A stretch of 64,000 bases of DNA from Zopfochytrium polystomum (Eukaryota > Chytridiomycota > Chytridiomycetes > Chytridiales > Chytridiaceae). The position numbers and the translations under genes are program-made. Under the pieces are notes generated by a model. The model was not told where the DNA came from. It did no database searches and saw nothing but the letters and a program-made list of their open reading frames with translations. Below, one piece after another: positions 44,973-57,731 of the stretch (positions are counted from its first letter, which is position 1; each line of letters starts with the position of its first letter). The stretch lies in assembly GCA_025765615.1 (NCBI GenBank), contig JAIVFJ010000140.1, positions 1 to 64,000 on the forward strand. Reading direction: 5' to 3'.

Positions 44973-45858
44973 TGTCCCGACGTGTCACCACCACCTCCCG
45001 GACTCAAACATGACTCAACTCACTCACTCACTCTCACTCACCGGCAAGCAGCGCCGACACCCCGCCCGTGACCACGGCGTGGTGATCGCTGCCGGCGGCG
45101 GCAAGGCCCAGCACCAGCGCGGCGATGGACACGATGCCGTCGTTGGCGCCGAGCACGGCGGCGCGGAGGTTCGGCGCGCGGTGCGAGTAGTGGCGGTGGC
45201 CCGTGTCCGAAGGCGTGATCGAGTTGGCCACCGACGGCGCCGTGAACGACACGTCCGACGCCGCAACCACGACGGCGGCGGCGGAGGCGGCAGGCTCGGC
45301 CGTGGCAACTAGCAGCTGCTGCTGGGACGTCGGCGTCGGCGTCGGCGTCCCGCGGGATGCGGATGCGGGGACGTTGTCGTCATCGTCTACGTCGGCAGAG
45401 GCCGTGAGAAAGCCGCTGGGGCTGCTGGTGTGTGTGCTGAGCTGGAATGCTGCTGCTGCTGCTGCTTGGCCGTCCTCGTTGGTAGCGGCGGCAGCGCCAT
45501 TAGAAGAAGATGAAGAAGACGAAGAAGAAGACGAAAAGGGCGGCGAACGCGGCGGCGGAGTGCGCGCGGCCTCGCAGCGGGCGCAGGTGCATGGCGCACA
45601 GCCGCTTGTGTCGCTGCAGTTGTGTTGGTGCTGGTGGTGGTGCACGTTGAGGTAGAGAGAGCGGCGCGGCGCGCGGCTGTTCGGATCTTGGTCCTGGTCG
45701 TCGTCGGCGAGGCGGATTCGAGGAGGAGCGACCGCGACGGAAGCGTCCTGCTGCTTCTGGTGCTGCTGCTGCTGTAGCTGATGGGGGGTAGGTGCTGCTA
45801 CTCCTACTCCTGGTGCTGCTGGTGCTGGTGGTGCAGCCGACGGCTGGGGCACGGGCAT
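44223..45858 (-). CDS. CCC1: Ccc1/VIT1-type vacuolar iron (manganese) transporter
   Basis: Exons 45042-45858 and 44223-44776 give 456 residues. Splicing gives the family hallmark: NLRAAVLGANDGIVSIAAL, then GLAAAGS, VTGGVSALLAG and ALSMACGEFVSVASQRDAE. A His/Glu-containing cytosolic helix (REELAIDV and LAEHYEQLGID) is followed by three more membrane helices ending AVTFAVGLAFGAATGG. By family knowledge it moves cytosolic Fe2+ or Mn2+ into the vacuole. The N-terminal 240 residues are long and low-complexity, with a Cys/His cluster (HHHQHQHNC, CAPCTCARC) that could bind metal; that is inference. The ATG at 45858 is preferred, though the frame is open to 46002. The intron (265 nt) is almost entirely simple repeats. 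Confidence 0.9.
44777..45041 (-). repeat. Microsatellite-filled intron of the Ccc1-type gene
   Basis: On the plus strand: (TTTG)n 44778-44804, (GT)n 44805-44846, (CT)n 44937-44968 and CACT repeats near 45019-45040. The acceptor AG lies inside the (CAAA)n tract on the coding strand. Confidence 0.85.
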
Positions 45859-46085
45859 TGCTATATTATTATTGACTATTATTGGAATGGAGAGGAGGAG
45901 ACACACTGTTTGAGTTTTCTCTTTTTCTCTTTTCTCTCTTTCTCTTCTGAATACATGATCCTTGCACGGATTGTCAGTCAAGGGAGGTCGTTGGTGACTC
46001 ACTTTTTTTTTTTTTTTTTTCCTTCTTCTTCTTCGACGGCGCGTGCGCGAAAATCTCGCGGATTATTTCTCACCCTACTAACCAG

Positions 46086-46122
<37 letters not shown>

Positions 46123-47037
46123 GGCCCCCTTTCTTAGCGATAAAGTTTTTTTTTGTCCTACAAGGGTGGAGGCGAAACAAAAAACAAACACAACAAAAAG
46201 AACAACGTTTGCATAGGAAGCACGCGAACAGAAGAAGCTGGGGTGGGGTTGGAGAGGCAAAGTCAAACAGTACAACATTACAAGGGGGTGGGTGTCGGGG
46301 GGAGGCGCTGGTCCTCCTTCTGCTCCTTACGGGTGGGAGGAGGAAGAAAAACTGAAGCAAGATAAGAGGGGGGGAAATAGAGGGACCAGACGGGGCACGC
46401 CGAATGTCCAAGAGCAAACAGATGAGAAAGAAGGTGGTAGAACAAGAGAGAGAACAGGAGCGGAGGAGGCAGACCAGTAACAGCCGGCGGCAAGAACGGG
46501 AGTGGTTAGGTAGTCCCCACACAAAATTTCCCGACTACCAAGAGTTGATGGGCATGATGCATTCGAGGGCAGAGAATGAACGGGAGGAACGCTAATTCGT
46601 TTCAACGAGAGAGGGTTTAGTCCGATACCAGAAGCGAAAACAGAAGCGACCATAGGTTTGACATGCCTGTCCAGTCGTTGGTCCGAGTGAAGGCAAGGCA
46701 GAGAAGCAAAAAATGAAAGGAACACCAGAAGCAGAAGAGACAAGTTTCAGGAGCGACACGCGATAGAAACAGAGAATGGACACGCAAAAGTAGCGAAAAA
46801 GGACGAAGCACAAACCAAAGCCTTTTAGGGAACGAGCCGCACCCACAACACGAACGTCAGCCAGCAAGCCCTCGACAAAACAACTCCCTAAGACCAAGTC
46901 AGACTCTCCAGAAAATGGTTCGATGGAGAAAACAGAAAAAAAAAAGTAGATGAGAGGATACTTTTATGACAGTAACAGCTGTCAACAAGCTCTGGCGACG
47001 TCCCTGCAGTAATCACCGCTTCCTCGGTGCACTTCAA
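45859..47037. other. Intergenic region
   Basis: 5' region of the transporter gene and 3' region of the first CDC24 gene. Poly-T near 46003-46020 and (CA)n at 46086-46118. No gene is supported. Confidence 0.5.
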
Positions 47038-50000
47038 TCAACTAACAAAGAGGTTGAGGGTCCCGCCGCCTCTTGTCACTGCCTCGTTAAAGGCTCTCTG
47101 GACGTCTTTGTCATCTTCGACCGGTACAACCTCTTCCTCGTCTTTGCTACCCTCCTTGGAGGACTTGAAACCGATCCACATTTTTCGTCCTTGTTCCTGT
47201 GGGGAAACTCCACCGCAGAGTCGAATCTTTCGCTCTAATCGCGTAACAAGGTCCGCGTATGACGGATTCTTGAGGGGAACAGCGATGAGGAAGATGTCGG
47301 CGTTATAATGTGTCTTGATCTTGATGAAAGATGTGACCGAGGAATTGGACGAAGGTGCCGCACTGGACGCTGAATTTGATGACTGGGACGAGCCAGAAGG
47401 CGCAGCTGACGCAGCGGCGAGCAAAGCGCTTGGAAGGGGTGGAATCGGGTCGGTACTTGATGATGCCGCATCCCACGAGTTCGAAAAGGGAAGAGGAGCG
47501 GTTGGAGTTCGACGGAGGGCGGGAGGTGCGGCGTGGTGCGTGGCCAGCTGCGCGGGAGTTCCAGTGGCTCCACTGCCATTGCTTGCAGCAGCAGCAGCAG
47601 CTGAAGCGACGGATGAGCTATTGCGTGGAGGAAGGGGGAACTGATTCGAATTCCCGCCCGACTGGGGACCTGGCCGGTTGAAGGACGACTCCCGCGGAAG
47701 GTGGTGGGACGACTGTTGAGGCTGCTGAGCGTTGCCATCCGTGCTAGGACGCGAGACGTACGAAGAATCGGATCCAAATCGAGAAGGAAGGCCCGAAGTC
47801 GCACCATTTGGTGGGCCATTCACAGTTCTCGCGCGGGAAGGTGGCGACGTCAAAGATGCAGAAGCGCCAGGTCCGGAAACAGATGGACGGGAGCGGAGCT
47901 GGGAGGCAGGGGTTCGGTAGTTTCCTCCAAAGTCCTCCTCGTCCGTCGCCTCATCGTCGGAATAACCAGCTGGCGGAACCTGTCCCGATGCCGCCGCTGC
48001 CAGGGTGGCCTGCGTTGCCGCGGTGTATCCATCCGGAACGAACCGCGGCCCGTTTCCGTTTGTCTGGTATGATGAATTGCCCGGCCGGTTTGTGTTGTGT
48101 GAATAGTGGGCTTGGTAGGAAGGGAACCCGCTCGATCCTGGGGTGATTGGCGTAGCACCTGAGATGGCACTTCCGCCGCTGGTGGGACCAGGAGTACCTC
48201 CTCCAGCAGTGTTGATGTAAAAAGCGCTAGAGCCTGCGCTGTAGTTGGCGCCACCGTTCGGGAATGAGTCTTGTCTTGAAGGTCGTCTGTATTGATCCAA
48301 CGCGGCATCAGATGCGAAGCTGCCCTGCCGTCCGTGGGACGCTCGCATTCCTTGAGGAAAAGGTGGGACAGGCGGAACCCCTGCAGTGCTTCCTGCGCGG
48401 CCACTGTTGGGTGTTCCGGGCGACGGGGAAGTGGAGGTGGGACGGCGTTCCAGAGGTGAAGCCGGTGGTTCAGAGCCGAAACTGCGGGAAAGAGCCGCAG
48501 CTGCGTTCGATTGGCGACGAGGGAGATTGTAAGCATCGCCATAGCCATATGGGGGTACCGCTCCGGCCGAGTACAGGCCACCATTTGGAATTGAACCAGA
48601 GCGACCCATTCCACCGGACCCGGAGTATGGGGCGAAATTTGGATCGGCGGGAGCTCCTCCACTCAGTGAACGGCCCCAGTTCCTTTGGTTCCCAACCGGG
48701 GCAGACGCACTGCTGCTTGTTCGAGAGAATGCAGATCCAGGAGCTGAAGACGCACCTCCAACGTGACTCCCGTGGACAAGTCGGTCAATACGGTCTTTCC
48801 AAAGCTTAACCTGCTCGGCGTTTCGACACTTTAGGGAAAACTGCACGCTTTCCAGTCCGTCCTCCCAGTAGACTTTGATTCCGTAATAGCCAATCGAAGC
48901 GTCAGAGATGTCCTCAACGCGCGAAATAGCGGTGATCTGAATGTTGCCTCGAACAGAATACGTAGATTTCTTCTTCTTCGCCTTCTGCTGCATGTCTTTG
49001 CAGCAAAGGAGGATATTTTCGAACAGAAACAAGTCGTACTCTCTTTCTTGGTCGCTGGAAGCCATCAAGAACTTTTCTGAAAGAAGGAGCTCTCCAAAGT
49101 CATCTATGTTAAGCCCCTGTTGAAATGAAGTCATTCAGCATCCCCACGAAGCAACTAAAGATAAGGGCGCACCTTCCAATCATCGATGCGATCTCGCAAA
49201 TCGAACTTCTTCTGTTCGTTTTCCTGTCGACGACTCTCTTCGTTGAGGGTTTCCGTAACCCTCTTGATGGACTCAAGGCCGGATTTCAGCTCGTCCATGT
49301 AAGGGTACTTCTCCGGGTCGCTCAATTTAATCAGCTCCTGAAGCAGGAGCGGGTACCGACAAACTCTTTGGACTGGCTTAATTAGATACGACTGGAGCTG
49401 AATTGGCTCAATAATGTTGGAAAGTCGCTATTTCAATTCAAAAATGGGGGGAAGGGAGGGAAATCAGGTGAGCTAGGCGATCTGAGAAAATCCTAAGGTT
49501 GCGGTATACCTTAAGGTTCTCGGTCTCATCAAGGACGATCTTTACAGCTTGGTTGTAGTTTGAGCAGAACGAGTGGTACACGCTAAAGTTTTCCTCCTGC
49601 AAACATTGAAGCAGTAAGAATCTTGTCACCAGGCACAGCCTAAACAAAACAATTGACGACGGCCAGCTTACATTTTGGATGAACAAATTTCCGATCCGCT
49701 GCTCGTTTGCCGGCATAACCAGAATGCTCTCCATCGTTATGACGAACCGTCGCTGGAAGTCGATGAGGTCGTTGAGGTTGGCAAAAATCAACCGAATCAG
49801 ATCTTTGGACAGCACACGCTGGACCTCGCACTCTTTCATGTAAGTCTGCAGAGTGTCCAAGGCGCTGATGTAAGTGCGTTCGGTGTCGACCATCTCTTTG
49901 ATCAACTTCGATCGGTTGTCTGAGGTTGTGCCGGCAGACTCGAAGGTTGGAATCGGTATAGGGAAGGGCTTTTTTGGCGGCATGTTGCCACTCTGCTCAA

Positions 50001-50897
50001 TCCGACTGACGATCTCCTGCACCATTTTTAAGACCTGCACCACGTGTACGGCGTAAAATAGAGTTGCCAGGAACAGGTGGACAGAGTGAGAATAAGCAGC
50101 ACGCGAACATTAATTTAAATAGGTTCCGAGGTAGTCAGTTTGAGATCAAGAAGACCTATAGGGGAACGAACCTTCATGAAACCATGGGTATCGTTTTTGT
50201 ACAGTTCCGAAGGGATGAAGTCCATGGCCTCCGCGATGTGGAGCTCGTTTCTGCAGGCAACGACAAAATGGTAAACGTTGTCTTTGCACATCTTCCCGTA
50301 CTGGCCAGGACGGACGCCAGAAACGTCGGATACTTTGAGTGGTTGCGTGAGATTGAGGTGGTTGTAGACCATGCAAAGTGGAGCACCAAGTCTGAAGGCC
50401 CCCCATAGAATCTCAATGGGCTCGATCATGGCGGGGTTGTCGGGATCGGTGAACATTGACGTCCCCTCAGGAAACAGGTAGAACTCAAAGAGCGGAAAGC
50501 TGTAGAGCTTCTCGATCAGGGTCATGCAGCTCGCAAAAAGCGAAACTGGTTGGTTGGCGGAACTGTTGTTCATGACGGAGCCGCCAGTGGAGGCGACGAT
50601 TGTTGTTGACGAGCCTGTCGAGGCCATTGAGCCCGTGAGGCTGCTGTAGGCGGCATCGAGGATAGCAGGGTCTGAGAAAGAAGGGTTGGAAGAGAGCCCA
50701 GATTCGGAAAACTTGCGTCCAAAGAGGAAAGGCGGCACGCCACCGATTGGAGTCGACGGTGGGTCTGAAGTTCCGCTGGTCGCCTGTGAAGAGTTGCCGG
50801 TTCCGTAGCCGCTGTTGCCGGTTCTCCTGCGCATATCAGGGGCAGCTGCCGCGCTCGCGGCGCTGGCACTTTGCCCGCCGATCATTAGCATGTCCAT
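47038..50897 (-). CDS. CDC24: Cdc24-type Rho/Cdc42 guanine nucleotide exchange factor, paralogue 1
   Basis: Exons 50172-50897, 49672-50034, 49510-49596, 49173-49427 and 47038-49116 give 1169 residues. CDC24 calponin-homology domain at about 115-242 (TLIEKLYSFPLFEFYLFPEG); DH catalytic domain 281-455 (LIKEMVDTERTYISALDTLQTY, then IKPVQRVCRYPLLLQELIKL); PH domain about 480-590 (LLLSEKFLMASSDQEREYDL, FENILLCCKD). A long Ser/Pro/Gly-rich region follows, and a C-terminal PB1 domain at 1070-1169 (FIKIKTHYNADIFLIAV). By family knowledge it loads Cdc42 or Rac with GTP at polarity sites, and PB1 binds a Bem1-like scaffold. Start: first in-frame ATG. The neighbour at 52379-56717 is a paralogue. An intron at 49428-49509 interrupts the DH domain here but not in the neighbour. 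Confidence 0.93.
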
Positions 50898-51577
50898 GGT
50901 AGCGGAGATGGGTTCCGGAGACGGGCGAGCAAGATTGGGGCGATTGGGGCGATGGGGTGGGAACGGTTGGGATCAGGGAAGGACTGGGGGGTGATGGGTT
51001 GGGGGCGGGGAGGGGCGAGGGACGGGGAAGGGAGGAGCGGAGAGCGGGTTTGCGGGGTGGGGTGGAAGGAGTGTGCGTGTGTGTGTGTGTGTGTGGAGTC
51101 AGTCGGGCGCGAGGCGACAGGACGGGGGTTTTGGTCGGTCAGGTCACAAGCTCGCCCTCTCCCCGCTTCAGGTTGATGTGCGTGGGTGTCGTGAGAACAA
51201 AGAAATAGGGCAAGGGGAGGGTGTGTGACGTGAGCCGTCCAATGAAAGGAGGGGCCGAGACAGAGAGACAGACAGACTGAGCAAGATTCTTTGCCAATTT
51301 CGACCAATGGTGATTGATTTCGCAAAAAAAGAACAAAAGAAAAAAAAGTGAAAATCAAAAGAAATCACAAAGAAAAAAAAGGAACTTATGGAATCTTCAA
51401 GGCTTTTGGTATGCTCTGGCTGGCATCCAACTTTATTGCCTCTGCCTTTAAGACCTCGTTTCGGCCTTCGTACATTCTTCTTTTTTTTTTTTTTTGTTTC
51501 ATCTTTACCTTGTTCGGTGTACCGAACATACGATTCCGATTTCAGCGTTTCCCATCCTGATTCTTTACCGAAAGTTT

Positions 51578-51609
<32 letters not shown>

Positions 51610-52378
51610 AGGCACCATCATGTCAGTTTGAGGCAACACCCTCAACAGCAGCTGCACAAAATCCACCTTTTGACTCGCCCGTGTGCACCCCTAGCACTAC
51701 TTACTGCTAGGACCACCCGAGGTTTTGTCAATTAACGGAACTCTGGGCGGAAAGGCCTGGAGGATGAGAAAAGGCACGAGGCGACGGACGGTCAAGGAGA
51801 GCCAGGGTGCTTCCACGTCGACCGTAGCGCCACCTTTGCTGTTGGTATCTTTAGAGGACGGTAGGAGGAGGAAGCTCCGGAGGAATCACCAATAACATGT
51901 AATTACCGACAAACGGAACCGCCGCTCTTTGTCTGAGAGGAGAGAAACAAAAAGATCGTGATAATGGGGTAGGAGTGCCAACAAGTACGAGGGCACCAAA
52001 ACTCCCTCTCTCATACGGATAGAAGGTTGTTGAGCATTTCAACTGGACGGAGAGGAGAGAGGGGGAGGTCGGAAATTTCGTCAATCGTAGCTGAATGGAG
52101 GGGCCCGGGGAAGAGGGGATCGTTGCGGAGCAAAGAAAGTATAAGCGGGTGAAAAAAAAAGAAGGCGCACACCAAATCCTGGCAAGGACGTTATAGAAGA
52201 GTGTAGCTGGGAGTCGAACTTGGACTGAAGGACCAACAAAGAGAATAAGGATTGAGCAACGGTACAGGGAAAACAGCCAGCCATTGCAGAAATGGGAAAT
52301 TTGCACACTGGACGCCAAAATACAATGAGGGAGAGTGTGTAGAGTTATCCAAGAGAATAGGACCGGTGGTGAGCACCA
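50898..52378. other. Spacer between the two CDC24 paralogues
   Basis: Contains (GT)n at 51075-51094, poly-T runs (51480-51495 and 51577-51608) and G-rich sequence near 50930-51060. No gene is supported. Confidence 0.5.
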
Positions 52379-55300
52379 TCATGCGACAAACAAGTCCAGA
52401 ACCTTGTCCCTGGTCCTACCCTTGGCAGCCTCGGCAATCGCCATCGCGACTCCGGCATCGTCACGCAAATCGACCAGCTCGGACGTGTTGCTGTGACCGT
52501 CCGCCCCGCCAGACCGAAGCCACTTGATGGTCAGCCCTTTGGGCACTTCGAACCCGCAAAGTCGCATCTTGCGCTCGATGCGAAGTGTCAAGTCCGCAAG
52601 CGACGTCGCAGAGGAAGACACGGCGAGCTTGAGCGCTTCAGACGCACTGTTTGCGTGATGCACGTGAATCTTCACGAAGCCGTCTGCCCTAGCCGTCGGC
52701 GCTTGGGGCTGCTGCTGCTGCTGCTGCTGCTGCTGGTTAGGAGGGGTTATAGGAACGAGTGGAAGACCATACGATACGGCCGGTGCACTAACTGGCGGGC
52801 GAGTTGACGGTGGCGGTGGGGCTTGGAAAGACAAAGAATTAGGCGGGCCGGAATTCTGCCATGACGGTTGCTGCTGTGGTTGAGAGTCCTGGACAGAACT
52901 GTTTGTGTAGTAATTGGACTGAGGGAATGAAGCCGAACCTTGTGGCTTGCCTATCGGGGTTGCAGAAAGTGAGGTTCGGGGAGGCGCTTGAAGCTGGCCC
53001 ATCATAGAGGAGGATGTGTAACTACCAGATGGGAGTGGGGGCGCCTGCTGACTGGAGCTTGGAATCTGCATTGGCAAGGATCCCATTGCTGGAGACCTTG
53101 CCGACTGCTGTGGTACTTGTTGGTGCCGTGATTGGGGTTCATTGGGCTCAATGTAGCTGTTTGTTCCATTGGGTATGCTGTCGACTGAGGGACCACTTCC
53201 TCCAACGGTGGCCATTGCGATCGCCGCAGACACCATCTTGCGTCTCTCCTCCAACAACTCGATCGCTTGCTGCGTTTGTCCGATGTTTGCTTCGCATTCA
53301 CGAGCCTTTTCCCCTGTCAGATACCTGAGCATAGCCATGGCGGCATCGAGGACGCGCCGCTCCACACCAAGACTGTGCTGGATTTCGTCCAGCTCTGCTC
53401 GAAGAGTTTGCGAGTTGTACGACGCTGCGTTTGACGCGGCGACCGACGAGTGATTCAAGGAATTCGGCATTGGTGGAGGGGCTTGCGCATCCCAGGGGGC
53501 AGATGGGGCAAATAAATCGGTTGGAGTGAGTCCATTAGTCGGTGTTACGCTGCTAGGAACGTCCAGGCCAGGCACGCCAGTGCTGCTGCCCATTAGGGTT
53601 GACGCAACTGAAGTTCCAATTGATGCTCGATTGCCCGCTTGGTTGTACGGGTAGTACTGCAAGCTTGGGTCTGCACTGTACACTGAAGTTTCGCCGCTGT
53701 TCGACATCTTGCGTTGTTGCTGATACGATGACAGTGGGGCGGGGCTCTGCATTGGCGATGTCATGTCAGGATAGTAGCCAAACATCGACGGGTCTCCTGA
53801 AGCCTTTCGCCCGTTGCCCTGGCGGCCGGTGAAAGACGGCCTTTGATGACTCGATGCGCTTGATGGAGGAGTTCCGGCCCCACCCGTCGAATTGATTGAC
53901 TCGGTTGAATCCATTCTTCCGCTTCGAATCATAAGGTCATTTTGCCCAAACGACTTGCTCCGGTTAATTCCTGTGGCACCGTTCGAACTGTTTAGACTGC
54001 TCATGCTATTGGCGAAGGAAGGGCGTGGGCTGTTGCTTCCAAAAGGTGAGGTATCCATCGACGGCCTTGGCATTGGAGGCGGCTGCGGGACGGACCCATT
54101 GCGCATAAAATCAGCAGCGCCAGATAGCGAGCGTGAGAGTCCAACGGGACCTCCTCCGTTCGGGTTCCATTCTGGCATAGGTGGGACGACACCGATCTCA
54201 CGACCGGCAGTCATTGAGTTCTCCGGGACTGAGCCTGATCTTCCCATGGCGATGCCCACCATTCCAGAGCTGGCATCCATACTACCAAGACGACGATGGC
54301 CACCAGTGCTACCACTGCTGGAAGTTCGCTGGTGGCCGTACCCCATTCGGCCGCCGGAACCGGCGTAGTTAAGACCTGCTGAACCAACAAGAACGATTCC
54401 GCTCGATCCACTCCCAGCCGAGCCGGCTGCATGCACCTGCCTCTCTAAACGCTCCTTCCATAACCGGATCTGCTCTACGTTGCGACCACGTAGGTAGAAG
54501 GGGAAAAGCTGCTTCCCGTCACTCCATGAAACGTGCAATTGAAATGAACCATTCCGCGAGACATCTTCAATCTTGTAAATCGTATTCGTTTTGATCATGC
54601 CTTTTATCTGATACGCAGAAAGTTCGTTCGTGGAGGATGAGGATGATGACGACGACGAGCTGTTGAGACGCAGAGCTGCGCGAGCGCGCGATTTCGGCCG
54701 TTGCAAGTCTTTGCAACAAAGCAGAACTCGTTCGAAGAGGAAAATGAGGAACTCCCGATCCTGGTCGTTCGATCGCATCATGAATTTGTCGGACAGAAGG
54801 AGATTCCCAAAATCCTCGATGTTGTTGTTCTGGGTTTTACAAATTTTTAACAGGGGTTCTATGAAAAAATTGGGGGAAATTCTACCTTCCAATCTTCTAT
54901 CCTTTCAACAAGTTCTGCCTTCAAAAGCTCCATGTCTTGCATTCGTTCCTCCTCGTTAACCTTTTCCGTGACTCTTTTAATCGATTCTACACCCTCCTTC
55001 AATTCTTCAAGGAACGGGTACGTATCGGGGTCTGTCAGCTTCACGAGCTCTTGCAAAAGGAGAGGGTATTTGCAGACTCGTTGGACTGGCTTGATAAGAA
55101 ACGACTGCAACTGAATAGGTTCGATAAGGTGCGAGAGTTTCTTGAGTGACTCCATCTCCTGAAGAATAAGTCTGGTTGCGAACTGATAGTTTGAGCAAAA
55201 CTCCTGGTAAACTGAAAATCTGTCCTCCTGAGAAATGATAGAAATTGACGGTCAGAAAATATGCGCCCCTCGCTCCTCCCCCCGAAGATCGAAGCGACAA

Positions 55301-56717
55301 GTACTACTGATTCTTACGTTTGCAATGAACAATCCTCCAATGTGCTGGTCGTTTAACGGCTTCACAAGTTCTGCTTCCATCTGAATCATGAATCTCCTCT
55401 GAAAGTCCAAAAGCTCATCCAAATTCGCGAATATTGCGCGAGTCTGGTCTTTCGTTAAGACTTTCTTGTTCAGGCACTCACGTTCGTAGGTCTGCAGCTG
55501 CTCTAGAGCGTGGGAATAACCACGTTCTGTGTCTATTAGCTCTCGAATCAAGCGAGCGCGGTTGCGAAGGGAAACATCGGATGGTGAGGCTCCCGTGGCC
55601 CCGGTGAGGAGAATCGGATCAGAGGTAGTGAGGCTGGGAATCGGGATGGGTAAAGGTCGTCGAGGAGGCATAAGGTTGGCGGCTTCAATTTTCCCAATAA
55701 GGACCTGCACAATTCGGAGCATCTGCATGCCATGGACGGATTTAGTATTTACTAACTACCACACGAAGCGTTTACACGAAAGCTGCATCTGCGATGCGAT
55801 CTTCCCAACCCGCATACCTTCACAAACCCGTGGGTCTCGTCTTTGTACAGCTCGCTTGGGATGAAGTTGTTCGCTTCCACAATGCCGAGCTTTTGGCACG
55901 CTACGACGAAATGATAGACGTTATCCTTGCAAACGTTGCCATAGGTCCCAGGAGTGACACCAGAGACATCGGCAACGTTTAATGGTGCCCGCGGCATTAG
56001 CTGGTTATAGATCATGCACAAAGGTGCGCCTAGTCGAAAAGCACTCCAAAGCACCCCAACGGGCTCGATCAAAGGTGAGTTCGGTTGGTTGTAAACTTCC
56101 TCGCCCGCTGGAAACAAGTAGAACTCGAAAAGGGGAAACGAGTAGAGTGTTTCGATCAAGGTAAGGCAAGTGTTGAAGAGCGATGTCGGCTGGGAGCTGT
56201 TAGCGTTGGTGGTAGAACTAGTAGTACTTGATGTGGGGGCTGCTGCACTAGACTGCAGACTTTGAGAAGCGGACGACGAGGAAAATGTGGAACGGGGGGC
56301 ATCGGAGGAAGTGGAAGGGAAAGACTGAGAGTGGGTAATGCCAACAACACCAACGCCTCCGCTGGAACCGATGCTTGCTCCGCCATTGCCCATTGAAGAT
56401 GGGGTCGGGCCGCCCAGGCCTGAGTTGAGGAACCGAGCCGATAGATCGCCGAGAGTCACATCCGCCATCGATGGTCGACGCCGCGATTGCTGCTGTTGCT
56501 GTTGTTGCTGCTGTTGCTGCTGCTGTTGTTGCTGCTGTTGCTGCTGTTGTTGAAGCTGTTGCTGCTGGAGCTGCTGCTGCTGTTGTTGAAGCTGGACAGA
56601 GCCAATCTCCTGCGAATTTTCGACGTTAAACCTGCTTCGCCGCATGCTGCTGCGATCGACGGCGTGGGGCAGGACGTGCGGATCGGACGGAAGACGCGGC
56701 CTGAGAGATACGGTCAA
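52379..56717 (-). CDS. CDC24: Cdc24-type Rho/Cdc42 guanine nucleotide exchange factor, paralogue 2
   Basis: Exons 55818-56717, 55318-55722, 54886-55227 and 52379-54829 give 1365 residues. A long poly-Gln tract (about residues 43-78, encoded near 56485-56595) precedes the CDC24 CH domain (TLIETLYSFPLFEFYLFPAG), the DH domain (LIRELIDTERGYSHALEQLQ, then IKPVQRVCKYPLLLQELVKL), the PH domain (LLLSDKFMMRSNDQDREFLI) and a C-terminal PB1 domain (FVKIHVHHANSASEALKLAV) after a second Gln run (near 52710-52735). Same role as its neighbour by family knowledge. N-terminus and linker differ strongly from paralogue 1, while CH, DH and PH are clearly alike, which suggests an old tandem duplication with diverged regulation. 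It lacks the intron found after ENLK in paralogue 1. Confidence 0.93.
56485..56595 (-). repeat. CAG/CAA trinucleotide tract encoding poly-Gln
   Basis: An in-frame Gln run in the N-terminus of CDC24 paralogue 2, mixed CAG and CAA, interrupted by single Leu codons. Confidence 0.9.
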
Positions 56718-57030
56718 TTCCCACTTGAGACGGTGGTGGTGGGATCAGCTGGTAAGCAAGGACTGGCGACAGCGCCTTGTTGGGCGAAAGAAGTGGGATG
56801 TGGGTGGTAGTGGGCGGTTGGGGTGGAAGCGAAGCGGTCGATTGAGAGAGATCGAGAGACAGGGAGAAAGAGAGAGGGAGGGAGAGAGAGGGAGGGTGCG
56901 AGAGTGAGAGAGAGTAAGAGAGAGGGAGAAGTGAGGAGCGAGAGCGAGAGACAGAGAAAGAGAGAGAGACGATGTTCCAATGTTTGCTTTGGTGTTTCCT
57001 TCTTTTTTTGGAAAGAAAATCCTGATAGCG

Positions 57031-57078
<48 letters not shown>

Positions 57079-57731
57079 GTCTCTCTCTGTCTGGCTCCTT
57101 CTTCTGGCTCACCCTCTCTCTCGCCCTGTCTTCCTCCGCACCCGCAACGTCAACCCCTCATCCATATCACAAACACCCCAAGAGGCCAGTGCGCCTTGCC
57201 CGCCACGCCCCTACCAGTGATTGCATAGCAGAGTACTGCTGGATGAGTCTCTATTTTTTGCAATCTCCAATCCCGATCCCTAAGAAACTTACGGATGGGC
57301 AACTGTTGGCTCCCCCCCAAAACGATTGATTGATTGAAGTAAGGCAGCCAGCCCAACCTTTGATCTCCAGCAACGCGCCCTTGGACTCTCGGAGAGTGTT
57401 AACGCCCTGCCCCAAGGGATTGCTTCCAAAATGGGGCCAGCCACATACGCTTTTCAGGCAACGGTGCTGCAAACGATTCCAGTTTTTCTACGCGGATCGT
57501 GCAGCAAAACAGGCGCTCGCGCGCCTATGCAGTTTGGCTGCGGCTGTTAGTACAGGGCCTCGATAAGGCGTTGGCGGGGCATCGACGCGGGCCGGCCACA
57601 AAAAGGGGGGGAGTTTCTGTGTGATTGCGGTTTCATCGTCGAGGATTCGGATGAATATGCTTTTCTTGCGTTCCCCGTCGTCCCTGATTCAGCCATGACC
57701 CGGATGTTTATACTGCAGTACGTTCAAATTT
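56718..57731. other. Divergent intergenic region with CT/GA microsatellites
   Basis: GA-rich sequence 56840-56970 (CT on the CDC24 coding strand) and (CT)n 57036-57070. Between a minus- and a plus-strand gene, so it probably holds both promoters. Confidence 0.55.
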
